From: Oscillospiraceae bacterium
GTDB lineage: Bacteria; Bacillota; Clostridia; Oscillospirales; Acutalibacteraceae
Assembly (NCBI GenBank): GCA_902792985.1
Contig: CADBBT010000022.1
Coordinates: 13,915 to 77,914, forward strand
Direction of reading: 5' to 3'
Length of the DNA: 64,000 nucleotides
Every line of letters starts with the position of its first letter. Within the stretch, counting starts at the first letter, position 1. Both the position numbers and the translations under genes were made by a program. Shown piece after piece: positions 40,338 to 50,576 of this stretch. The notes under the pieces were generated by a model. That model was not told the DNA's origin, did not search any database, and worked only from the letters and a program-made list of their open reading frames with translations.

Positions 40338-40578
40338 CCCCCTCAATCCCTCAACCCCTCAACCCCTCAACCCCTCAACCCCTCAATCCCTCAACCCCTC
40401 AATCCCTTAATCCCTCAATCCCTTAATCCCTCAATCCCTCAACCCCTCAATCCCTCAACCCCTCAATCCCTCAATCCCTCAATCCCTCAACTCCTCAATC
40501 CCTCAACCCCTCAATCCCTCAATCCCTCAACCCCTCAACCCCTCAACCCCTCAATCACTTAACCCCTTAATCCCTACC
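40338..40578 (+). repeat. C-rich octamer array, about 30 units
   Basis: About thirty head-to-tail units of the form CCCTCAAY, with some CCCTTAAY, fill this stretch and end some 30 bp before the ribosome-binding site of dnaE (GGAGGTTTCT). The unit is close to the reverse complement of the preceding G-rich array, so the whole region can fold back on itself. Confidence 0.95.
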
Positions 40579-40619
40579 CCCATACCCCCTTCCCACTCAA
40601 CCCATCCACGGAGGTTTCT

Positions 40620-44075
<3,456 letters not shown>

Positions 44076-44099
44076 CGCAGAAAAAATGGGGTTTGAAAA

Positions 44100-44141
44100 G
44101 CGGACTGCGGAATTGACAAACCGCTGTCCGCCCTGTATAAT
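44100..44141 (+). promoter_or_regulatory. Consensus sigma-A promoter with inverted-repeat operator
   Basis: TTGACA (44113-44118), a 17-bp spacer and TATAAT (44136-44141) are a perfect consensus promoter for the GH31 gene. The arms GCGGACTGCGG (44100-44110) and CCGCTGTCCGC (44121-44131) form an inverted repeat with one T-T mismatch whose loop is the -35 box itself. This is a likely operator; it could also serve as a weak terminator for dnaE, although it lacks a T-run. Confidence 0.8.
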
Positions 44142-44212
44142 AGAAAAGATAACAATCAATCAAGCAGTCAAGCGAACATCCTAGATATAGAAAAGCGACG
44201 GAGGAAGAAACG

Positions 44213-46240
44213 ATGATTACATTTCAAATGAACAACGGTGCGCTGGAGATTCGGCGCGGCGACGAAGTCATCCACAAAATCAGCGCGGGCGATTTCTTTT
44301 GCGAGGTCGGCACAGCGGACACCTCGTTTTCGATGAACCGCGGTTCGTTCAAAATATCGGAAGAGGTGCTGGACAAGCGCGCGCTGTATATCCGCGAGAT
44401 CAAGATCAAGGAAAACTGGACGACGCTGTATCTCACCGAAGGCCGCGTGCGTCTGCAAACGGAATACGGCGGCGAGCGGCTGAAGGTCTCCTTCCTCGGC
44501 CTTTCGATCTATGACAAGCTCTGGTTCCGCATTCCCGCGCTGCCTTGGGAAGCTGTGTTCGGCACAGGCGAAACGTTCAGCGAGTTCAACCTGCGCGGTC
44601 AGAGCACAACCGTTTGGGTCAGCGAACACATCAACGCAAAGCAGGTTGCAACAAAGCTCGTCAAGAACTTTTTGCATATCGGAAAGCCCGAACAGCGCAA
44701 GAAATTCCACAAATACGCATCCTATTATGTGCAGCCGACGTTTTTGTCGAGCCGCAAGTATTTCTTCCATGCCGACGCAACAAGCATTTCCCGCTTTGAT
44801 TTCACAAACGTGCGCGAACACCTGATCGAGATCAACGAGCTTTCGCCGATCTATTTCGGCTTTGGCAAAACTTATGAGGATGTGCTCGCCAACCTGACCG
44901 ATCTGATCGGCCGGCAGCCGACGCTGCCCGACTGGGTCTTTGACGGCGAGATCCTCGGCATTCAGGGCGGTACCGAGATCATGGATCAAAAAGTGCACAC
45001 CGCGCTCGAACACGGCATGAAGGTTGCCGGCGTGTGGATCCAGGACTGGGAGGGCAGGCGTGTCACTGCTGTCGGCAAACAGCTTTTCTGGAACTGGGAG
45101 TGGGACAAGGAACTGTATCCCGATCTCGACAAGCGCATTGCCCAATACGGCGAAAAAGGCATCAGGATCCTCGGCTACTGCAACCCCTTCCTCGCGGTTG
45201 AAAAACCGCTGTATCAGATCGCTGCGGACAAGGGCTACTGTGTCAAGGACAAGGACGGCGACGATTATCTTGTTACGATCACGACCTTCCCCGCTGCCAT
45301 GGTCGATCTGACGAACCCCGACGCCTACAACTGGATTAAAGAGATCATCAAAACAAACATGATTGACTTCGGTCTTGCCGGCTGGATGGCGGACTTCGGC
45401 GAGTATCTGCCGACGGACTGTGTGCTGTTTTCCGGCGAGGACCCGGTGTCTGTGCATAACATCTGGCCGACCCTTTGGGCAAAGGTCAACCGCGAAGCGC
45501 TGCAGGAGAGCGGCATGGAGGGCAAGCTGATGTTCTTCACCCGTTCGGGCTACACCGACACCGTGAAATATTCCACGATGATGTGGAACGGCGACAACCA
45601 TGTCGATTTCACCTTTGACCTCGGTCTGCCGTCGGTCATTCCGGCTATGCTGTCGCTGACGTGCTGCGGCTTCGGTCTGAGCCATTCCGACATCGGCGGC
45701 TATACGACTTTCTTCAACCTCAAGCGCAGCGAAGAGCTGCTGATGCGCTGGCGCGAGATGAACGCGTTTTCGCCCGTTTTGCGCGGCCACGAGGGATTGA
45801 ACCCCGACCTCAACGCGCAGTTTGACGCGAGCGAAGCGGTGCTGCGTCACGGCGCCGCGATGAGCGCCATCCATGCCGCGCTCAAGCCCTATTTGATGGA
45901 AGCCGACCGCTATAACCACGAACACGGCGTCGGCATTGTGCGTCCGCTGTTCTTCTATTACAATGAGCAGCGCGCCTTCCTTGAAACGCATGAATACCTG
46001 CTCGGCCGCGATATCCTTGTTGCGCCCGTGATCACCGAGGGCGCTGTCACGCGCGAGGTATATCTGCCCGACGATGAATGGATCCACGCCCCCTCCGGCA
46101 CAGAATTCCGCGGCGGCGTCTATACCGTGAGCGCTCCCATCGGCGCGATCCCGGTGTTTTATCGCAAAAAAGCGGACGCATCGGTGCACGAGATGTTCGC
46201 GTCCATCACCTTCCCGAAGGAGCGCGAGATCTATGGCTGA
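44213..46240 (+). CDS. GH31 glycosidase of the sulfoquinovosidase (YihQ-like) branch
   Basis: The 675-residue enzyme resembles E. coli YihQ along its whole length, from my memory of that sequence. It has the GH31 barrel with nucleophile Asp394 in GWMADFGEYLPTD and acid/base Asp461 in MMWNGDNHVD, plus ILGIQGGTE, HSDIGGYTT and the end APIGAIPVFYRK. It has no signal peptide, so it is cytoplasmic. Sulfoquinovosidases carry a Gln-Gln-Arg-Trp set for the sulfonate. Here Gln277 and Trp293 are kept, but the Arg position is Gln290 (KQLFW). The substrate may therefore be a neutral glucoside or a different acidic sugar. It overlaps the next gene by 8 bp and has its own strong promoter. Confidence 0.85.
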   Translation: MITFQMNNGALEIRRGDEVIHKISAGDFFCEVGTADTSFSMNRGSFKISEEVLDKRALYIREIKIKENWTTLYLTEGRVRLQTEYGGERLKVSFLGLSIYDKLWFRIPALPWEAVFGTGETFSEFNLRGQSTTVWVSEHINAKQVATKLVKNFLHIGKPEQRKKFHKYASYYVQPTFLSSRKYFFHADATSISRFDFTNVREHLIEINELSPIYFGFGKTYEDVLANLTDLIGRQPTLPDWVFDGEILGIQGGTEIMDQKVHTALEHGMKVAGVWIQDWEGRRVTAVGKQLFWNWEWDKELYPDLDKRIAQYGEKGIRILGYCNPFLAVEKPLYQIAADKGYCVKDKDGDDYLVTITTFPAAMVDLTNPDAYNWIKEIIKTNMIDFGLAGWMADFGEYLPTDCVLFSGEDPVSVHNIWPTLWAKVNREALQESGMEGKLMFFTRSGYTDTVKYSTMMWNGDNHVDFTFDLGLPSVIPAMLSLTCCGFGLSHSDIGGYTTFFNLKRSEELLMRWREMNAFSPVLRGHEGLNPDLNAQFDASEAVLRHGAAMSAIHAALKPYLMEADRYNHEHGVGIVRPLFFYYNEQRAFLETHEYLLGRDILVAPVITEGAVTREVYLPDDEWIHAPSGTEFRGGVYTVSAPIGAIPVFYRKKADASVHEMFASITFPKEREIYG

Positions 46241-46907
46241 GCTTTTGGAACGCCTGAACGCGGTCAATGACGTGCAAATCGTCAGCGTGTTTGACGAGCG
46301 CTTTCGCACGTTCGGCAACGTTCTTTCCGATTTTGATTTTTCGCCGCTGACATCGTTTTTGACAGAGTCGACGCCCATCCCCGAAAACGGCAACATCTAT
46401 GTGCCGTCGGTGCCGGAGATGGAGCAGTTGCCCGTTGCCGCAGCGATCGAAACGACGCTTTACGGCGGAATGCCGATCCAGATCGGCTACTGCAACGGCA
46501 GAAACACAACGTACAACGGCTTCGAATATCACAAGGGGAGCGAGCTGAACATTGCCGCAACGGATTGTATGCTCGTGCTCGGCCATACCTGGCAGATCGA
46601 ACGAAACACATTCAACGTAGGTAACGAAACGGTCTTTTTCGTGCCGAAAGGCACAGCGATCGAGCTGTTCCAGACCACGCTGCACCTGTCGCCCTGCCGT
46701 GTGTGTGACGAAGGCTTCAAAGTTGTCGTTGTGCTCCCGCGCGGCACCAATACACCGCTCAAAACACAGCCCGCAACGCGCGAAGGCGAAGCGCGGCTGC
46801 TGCTGCAGACCAACAAATGGGTGCTTTCCCACCCGGAGCGTGAGCCGCTGATGAAACAGGGCGCGTGGCCGGGACTCGTTGGCGAAAACAAAGCGCTGAA
46901 TTATTGA
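46233..46907 (+). CDS. DUF4867-family protein (cupin-like)
   Basis: The 224 residues resemble DUF4867 proteins: FRTFGNVLSDFDFSPLTSFL, IYVPSVPEMEQLP, GGMPIQIGYCNGRNTTYNGFEYHKGSELNIAATDCMLVLG (a cupin-like strand series) and NTFNVGNETVFFVPKGTAIELFQTTLHLSPC. I recall, without being able to check here, that DUF4867 proteins are found in Firmicutes sulfoquinovose gene clusters as the sugar isomerase. The gene starts inside the GH31 gene (8-bp overlap), so the two are translated together and probably act in one pathway. The cupin face with His and Glu could hold a metal. Called by family memory, so moderately sure. Confidence 0.65.
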   Translation: MAELLERLNAVNDVQIVSVFDERFRTFGNVLSDFDFSPLTSFLTESTPIPENGNIYVPSVPEMEQLPVAAAIETTLYGGMPIQIGYCNGRNTTYNGFEYHKGSELNIAATDCMLVLGHTWQIERNTFNVGNETVFFVPKGTAIELFQTTLHLSPCRVCDEGFKVVVVLPRGTNTPLKTQPATREGEARLLLQTNKWVLSHPEREPLMKQGAWPGLVGENKALNY

Positions 46908-46910
46908 AAT

Positions 46911-47275
46911 GAAGAGTGGAGGGTGAAGAGTGAGGAGTTGAGAGGGATTGAGGGATTAAGGGATTAAGGGAATAAGGGAATAAGGGAATAAGGGAATAAG
47001 GGAATAAGGGATTAAGATGTTAAGTGCTTTAGGATTCAGGGTAGGAGTGGTCGAATAAACATATATTTCATCTCCTGTTCCTTCCTTGAACAGCTTTCAA
47101 GAATCCTTTTTCTCTTTTGGTTATGTCCGGTTTCACAAACAATTATCTTTATTCTATTTTCTTAATCCCTCAATCCCTTAATCCCTTAATCCCTCAATCC
47201 CTTAACCCCTTAACCCCTTAACCCCTCTCAACTCTTCACTCTCCAAACTCCACTCTCCCCTTAACCCCTCAACCC
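46911..47275. repeat. Large imperfect inverted repeat with octamer arrays
   Basis: The 423-bp gap between the DUF4867 and isomerase-like genes contains no gene. On the left, GAGTGGAGGGTGAAGAGTG words lead into nine GGGAWTAA-type units (46944-47015). On the right, eight TTAATCCC/TTAACCCC units (47162-47225) lead into CTCTCAACTCTTCACTCTCC and CCACTCTCC words. The left and right ends match each other as reverse complements with few changes, so the block is one hairpin-like element with an AT-rich centre (47030-47160). Confidence 0.85.
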
Positions 47276-47330
47276 CTGTAACCTGTTCTCTCTCCCTTCC
47301 CACTTTTTTCTTTTCCTCGGAGGTTCAACC

Positions 47331-48665
47331 ATGTCATTTACACCCTGCTACATTCCCATCGGTGTGCCGACGTTCCATCTGGAATCGGCACAGAAAGAGT
47401 TTGATAAATCCGTCGCTCTGCTGCGCGGCATCGACGAAAACGTCGCTGTGCCGCAGGAGATGCTCCTTTCGCTCGACAAACTGCGTGCCTTTCTTTCTAA
47501 GGTGCAGCCCGATCTTGCAATCGTTCAGAACATCACCTTTGCCAATGCCGCATATATGAGCGAGGTGCTGCATACGTTTGATTGCCCCGTGCTGCTCTGG
47601 ACGCTGCGCGAGCCGGTCATTGACGGCGGTCGTCTGCGGCTGAATTCGCTCACCGGCGCATATTCCGCCGCCAACATCATGCGTGCGTGCGGCAAGCACT
47701 TTGCCTATGTGTTCGGCGCACCGCAGGAGGAGACCACAAAGCGCGAGATCGCCGCCGTGATCGCTGCGGCAAAGCTCAAGAAGGACATCTCCGCGCTGCG
47801 TCTGCTGCAGATCGGCCACACGCCGGAGGGCTTCGGTTTCGGCCGTGCGCTGGACAGTGAGATGCTCTCCACATTCGGTGTGCGTTTGACGAGCATTGAA
47901 GCGCGAGAACTGATCGACCGCGCAAAGGGCTATTCCGACGAAGAGATCGGTTCCTACCTTGCCGTGGCGGGGGAGCGCATCCGCGCACTGGACAAAACGC
48001 CGGAAAAGAACAAGCTCGATTTTGCCCGCCTGTTCAAGGCGTATGATACCTATGTGAAGGAAAACGGGATCGGTGCGGTGTCCAGCCGCTGCTGGCCGGA
48101 CTTTTTCACTTCGTTCGGCACCCCGGTCTGCGCGGTGCTCGCCATGCTCGGCGACAACGGCGTGCCCGCCGCCTGCGAAGCGGATTCCTACGGCGCGCTG
48201 TCCATGTTCATCGGGCAGACCCTCACCGGTAAACCGACCTTCTTCGGCGACCCCGTTTCACTCGATGAGAGCGAAAACACCATCACGCTTTGGCACTGCG
48301 GCACCGCCGCCTGCTCGCTTGCCCGCGAGGATACCGGTGCGGTCTGCGACGTGCACTGCAACCGCAAGATCGGCCCCACACTCGACTTTGGCTGCAAGGC
48401 GGAGCCGAAGGTGACGATCTTCCGCATCGGCCGTGAGCCAAACGGTTCGTTCCGTTTCTTCATTTGTGCGGGTGAAGCGCTCGACAAGCCGAAGCAGTTC
48501 AACGGTACGTCGATCGTCATCAAAACGAAGGCGCCTGCGCGCGAGATCGTGGAAGGCAGCGTCAAAAACGGCTGGGAGCCGCATTTCGTTGTCGCCATGG
48601 ACGACATTGCCGCCGAGCTGATCGCGCTTGCAAACATGTACGGCATCCCGGTGGAGGCATATTAA
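47331..48665 (+). CDS. L-fucose/L-arabinose isomerase-like protein
   Basis: The 444 residues fit the FucI/AraA-like isomerase superfamily, which interconverts aldoses and ketoses using Mn2+. The N-terminal part (FDKSVALLRG, DLAIVQNITFANAAYMSEVL, CPVLLWTLREP) forms the Rossmann domains. The C-terminal part has AACEADSYGALSMFIGQTLTGKP and ITLWHCGTAACSLA, which supply the metal ligands Glu, Asp and His. GGAGGTTCAACC precedes the ATG. It may belong functionally with the GH31-DUF4867 pair upstream although a repeat element separates them, or with the FGGY kinase downstream. The substrate is unknown. Confidence 0.75.
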   Translation: MSFTPCYIPIGVPTFHLESAQKEFDKSVALLRGIDENVAVPQEMLLSLDKLRAFLSKVQPDLAIVQNITFANAAYMSEVLHTFDCPVLLWTLREPVIDGGRLRLNSLTGAYSAANIMRACGKHFAYVFGAPQEETTKREIAAVIAAAKLKKDISALRLLQIGHTPEGFGFGRALDSEMLSTFGVRLTSIEARELIDRAKGYSDEEIGSYLAVAGERIRALDKTPEKNKLDFARLFKAYDTYVKENGIGAVSSRCWPDFFTSFGTPVCAVLAMLGDNGVPAACEADSYGALSMFIGQTLTGKPTFFGDPVSLDESENTITLWHCGTAACSLAREDTGAVCDVHCNRKIGPTLDFGCKAEPKVTIFRIGREPNGSFRFFICAGEALDKPKQFNGTSIVIKTKAPAREIVEGSVKNGWEPHFVVAMDDIAAELIALANMYGIPVEAY

Positions 48666-48673
48666 AGAAAAAG

Positions 48674-48710
48674 AACGGCAGCCTTGCGGAAAAGTGAGAG
48701 CTGCCGTTTT
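48674..48710 (+). terminator. Terminator of the isomerase-like gene
   Basis: AACGGCAGC (48674-48682) pairs with GCTGCCGTT (48700-48708), a perfect 9-bp stem, followed by TT and a T-rich stretch, 8 bp after the stop. Confidence 0.8.
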
Positions 48711-48721
48711 GCTTTGAAAAA

Positions 48722-48752
48722 CGAAAAAACGACGTGAAGAATCACGTCGTTT

Positions 48753-48753
<1 letters not shown>
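48722..48753 (-). terminator. Terminator of the tRNA-Val gene
   Basis: AAAACGACGTGA (48726-48737) and TCACGTCGTTTT (48742-48753) form a perfect 12-bp stem with a 4-nt loop. On the minus strand it begins at the CCA end of the tRNA and is followed by T residues. Confidence 0.85.
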
Positions 48754-48829
<76 letters not shown>

Positions 48830-48848
48830 ATTTGCGGTTGCGAGCAAT

Positions 48849-48877
48849 AGTTTACACTATTTTTCCCGAAATGTCAA
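48849..48877 (-). promoter_or_regulatory. Sigma-A promoter of the tRNA-Val gene
   Basis: On the minus strand TTGACA (+ 48872-48877), a 17-bp spacer and TAAACT (+ 48849-48854) stand 20 bp before the tRNA 5' end. Confidence 0.85.
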
Positions 48878-48904
48878 TAGCAAAGAGAAAAAATTTGAAA
48901 AATT

Positions 48905-49038
48905 GTTCGCACGCGGCGGCGGAACCCCTCGTGCGAAGCACGAGGGCCGGGGCGCGGGAGCGTGTTGATTTTTTTGCTGTTTTGTCAGCGCCCCGGTGCG
49001 CCGCCGCGCAGTTCCGCCGCCGCGTGCGATTTTCGAAC
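48905..49038. repeat. Compact four-way-junction inverted-repeat element
   Basis: A perfect 17-bp outer stem (GCACGCGGCGGCGGAAC at 48909-48925 with 49011-49027) encloses three perfect hairpins set almost end to end. These are CCTCGTGC-GAA-GCACGAGG (48927-48945), CCGGGGCGC with GCGCCCCGG around a 32-nt T-rich loop (48947-48996), and TGCGC-CGCC-GCGCA (48997-49010). A further GTTC/GAAC pair extends the base to 48905 and 49038. It lies between the GDPD terminator and the tRNA promoter, with no promoter of its own seen on either strand. It matches no RNA class that I know. Confidence 0.75.
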
Positions 49039-49072
49039 AAGAAAGAAAGGCGCCCTTCTGCCGCGGCGAAAA

Positions 49073-49101
49073 CAAAAAAGCCGCAGGGTTTGCCCCGCGA
49101 C
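49073..49101 (-). terminator. Terminator of the GDPD gene
   Basis: On the minus strand GTCGCGGGG pairs with CCCTGCGGC (G-T pairs included) around a 4-nt loop and is followed by six T (A-run 49074-49079 on the + strand). It lies 34 bp after the stop of the GDPD gene. Confidence 0.8.
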
Positions 49102-49134
49102 CTTTAAGCAGATTGAAGAGGTACATTGTGAAGT

Positions 49135-49905
49135 TTAATCCAGGTAACCGTGCGCAATCAGCACGTTTCGCACCACATCGGGATAATCGGTGATGATGCC
49201 CTCCACACCGAGCTGGGCCATGCGGCAGATGGTTTTGGGGTTGTTGACCGTCCAGACATTGACCGCCATGCCGCTTTCGTGCGCGGCGTCCACAAGCGAT
49301 TTTGTGACGTAAAGAGAAAACGGGTGCAGCGCGTCGGCGTGCAGCTCTTTCGCAACGGAGAGCATACTACGGTGAAAGATTTTGAACGTGACCTTGCTGT
49401 TCGGGCTGTAAAGAAAGCCGGTCTTTGTCAGCGGATCCACCTTTTTTGCTTCGCGCAGCAGCGCAGGGTCGAACGAGGAGATCAGCAGACGGTCGAACAG
49501 ACCGAAGTCTTTGACGGAGGCGATCGTGTCGCGCACAATGCTTGTCTCGTTTTCCTTCGGGCTTTTCAGTTCGATGTTGAGCACTTTGAGGTCGCTGCTT
49601 TTCACCAGTGTGAGGAACTCGTCAAGTGTGGGGATCGGGGTGCCGGCGAATTTTTTGCTGAAATAACTGCCAAAATCAAAGGTGCGCAGCTGCTCCAGCG
49701 TCATTTGGGCGATGAACCCCTTCCCGTTGGACGTTTTGTCGATGGAATAGTTGTGGCAGAGCACAAGCGTGCCGTCCTTTGTGAGATGGACGTCAGTTTC
49801 AAAGCCGTCAGCGCCCTCCTGCAAGCCGCGCGCAAAGGCGGGCAGGGTGTTTTGCGGGGCGTAAATGTTGGCGCCGCGGTGGGAGATGATATTGATTGAA
49901 GCCAT
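49135..49905 (-). CDS. Glycerophosphodiester phosphodiesterase
   Basis: The 256-residue enzyme hydrolyses glycerophosphodiesters to glycerol-3-phosphate and an alcohol. It has the GDPD landmarks INIISHRGANIYAPQNTLPAF (catalytic His-Arg), GADGFETDVHLTKDGTLVLCHN (metal Glu, Asp and second His), VLNIELKSP, ISSFDPALL, and NVWTVNNPKTICRMAQLGVEGIITDYPD at the end. There is no signal peptide, so it is cytoplasmic. It has its own promoter, whose -10 box lies in a 17-bp palindrome, and it is divergent from an XRE regulator gene that could bind there. Confidence 0.92.
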   Translation of the reverse strand: MASINIISHRGANIYAPQNTLPAFARGLQEGADGFETDVHLTKDGTLVLCHNYSIDKTSNGKGFIAQMTLEQLRTFDFGSYFSKKFAGTPIPTLDEFLTLVKSSDLKVLNIELKSPKENETSIVRDTIASVKDFGLFDRLLISSFDPALLREAKKVDPLTKTGFLYSPNSKVTFKIFHRSMLSVAKELHADALHPFSLYVTKSLVDAAHESGMAVNVWTVNNPKTICRMAQLGVEGIITDYPDVVRNVLIAHGYLD

Positions 49906-49926
49906 TGAAATCCTCTTTCCCTATAA

Positions 49927-49966
49927 GTATAGTATTACTATACACCTGATTTGCGGTGATTGTCAA
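49927..49966 (-). promoter_or_regulatory. GDPD promoter with palindromic operator
   Basis: On the minus strand TTGACA (+ 49961-49966), an 18-bp spacer and TATAGT (+ 49937-49942) form the promoter. The -10 box is inside a perfect palindrome, GTATAGTA-T-TACTATAC (49927-49943), which looks like a repressor site. Confidence 0.8.
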
Positions 49967-50031
49967 GCATTTTGCAAAAGAGCAGCGAAAAAAACGAAAA
50001 GTTTTTGTGAAAATTTCCCAAAAAATCAAAG

Positions 50032-50060
50032 TTGACAAATTTTTTATTATATGATACAAT
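50032..50060 (+). promoter_or_regulatory. Sigma-A promoter of the XRE regulator gene
   Basis: TTGACA (50032-50037), a 17-bp spacer and TACAAT (50055-50060) stand about 50 bp before the start. I see no copy of the GTATAGTA palindrome at this promoter. Confidence 0.85.
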
Positions 50061-50111
50061 CTATACGATAAGTTGGCGATGTATTCAGAATTCAAATAAG
50101 GGTGTGAAAAC

Positions 50112-50363
50112 ATGAGAGTTAGAAAACAGTCCTTAGGCAATCAGAATATGATCGGCGCAAAAGTCGAAGCTAAGCGGAAGGAACTTGGCTTAAAGCAAGT
50201 GGACCTGCTCACCCGGCTGCAAATTCAAGGCGTTGAACTGTCCTCCTCCGGCCTTTCCAAACTGGAAGGTCAGATCCGGAAAGTCAGCGATTATGAGCTT
50301 GTGGCGTTCGCTGACGTGCTTGGCGTCAGTGTTAATTGGTTGATCGGGCGGGAAGATGATTGA
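50112..50363 (+). CDS. XRE-family helix-turn-helix regulator
   Basis: An 83-residue protein is almost all one HTH_XRE (Cro/C1-like) domain: MIGAKVEAKRKELGLKQVDLLTRLQI is helices 1-2, LSSSGLSKLEGQIRKVSDYEL is the recognition helix and beyond, and FADVLGVSVNWLIG is the usual end. There is no sensor domain. Such small regulators control adjacent genes or mobile elements; here no phage genes are near. It is divergent from the GDPD gene and may bind the palindrome at that promoter. It is followed by its own terminator. Confidence 0.88.
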   Translation: MRVRKQSLGNQNMIGAKVEAKRKELGLKQVDLLTRLQIQGVELSSSGLSKLEGQIRKVSDYELVAFADVLGVSVNWLIGREDD

Positions 50364-50416
50364 ATCGGCAAATCTCCAACGACTATGCTGTGTTTTTGAA
50401 ACCGCAGCAAAGGGCA

Positions 50417-50456
50417 AAGAAGAGATGGCAGCGAATTCGGCCTGCCTTCTTTTTTT
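50417..50456 (+). terminator. Terminator of the XRE regulator gene
   Basis: AAGAAG and GGCAG on the left pair with CTGCC and TTCTT on the right with a small internal bulge, and a run of seven T follows (50450-50456). Confidence 0.7.
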
Positions 50457-50576
50457 GCGCTTTTTTCGTCACAATCCATAATTTTGTCCCTGTTTTTTTT
50501 ACTTGATTTTTGACGGCATTATTGATAAAATATAATTTGTATGAAATCACGGCAGAATAGAACTGGAGAGAAGACG

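Noticed and set aside
40171..40578. CRISPR array
   Set aside because: The units are 8 bp, directly adjacent and without spacers, and there are no cas genes in the window.
44213..46240. Naming the GH31 gene yihQ / sulfoquinovosidase outright
   Set aside because: The Arg that binds the sulfonate is Gln in this protein, so the fold assignment is safe but the substrate is not.
48905..49038. Integron attC site, T-box or known riboswitch
   Set aside because: There is no integrase, no downstream gene in a suitable position and no match to the conserved bases of those classes that I can see.
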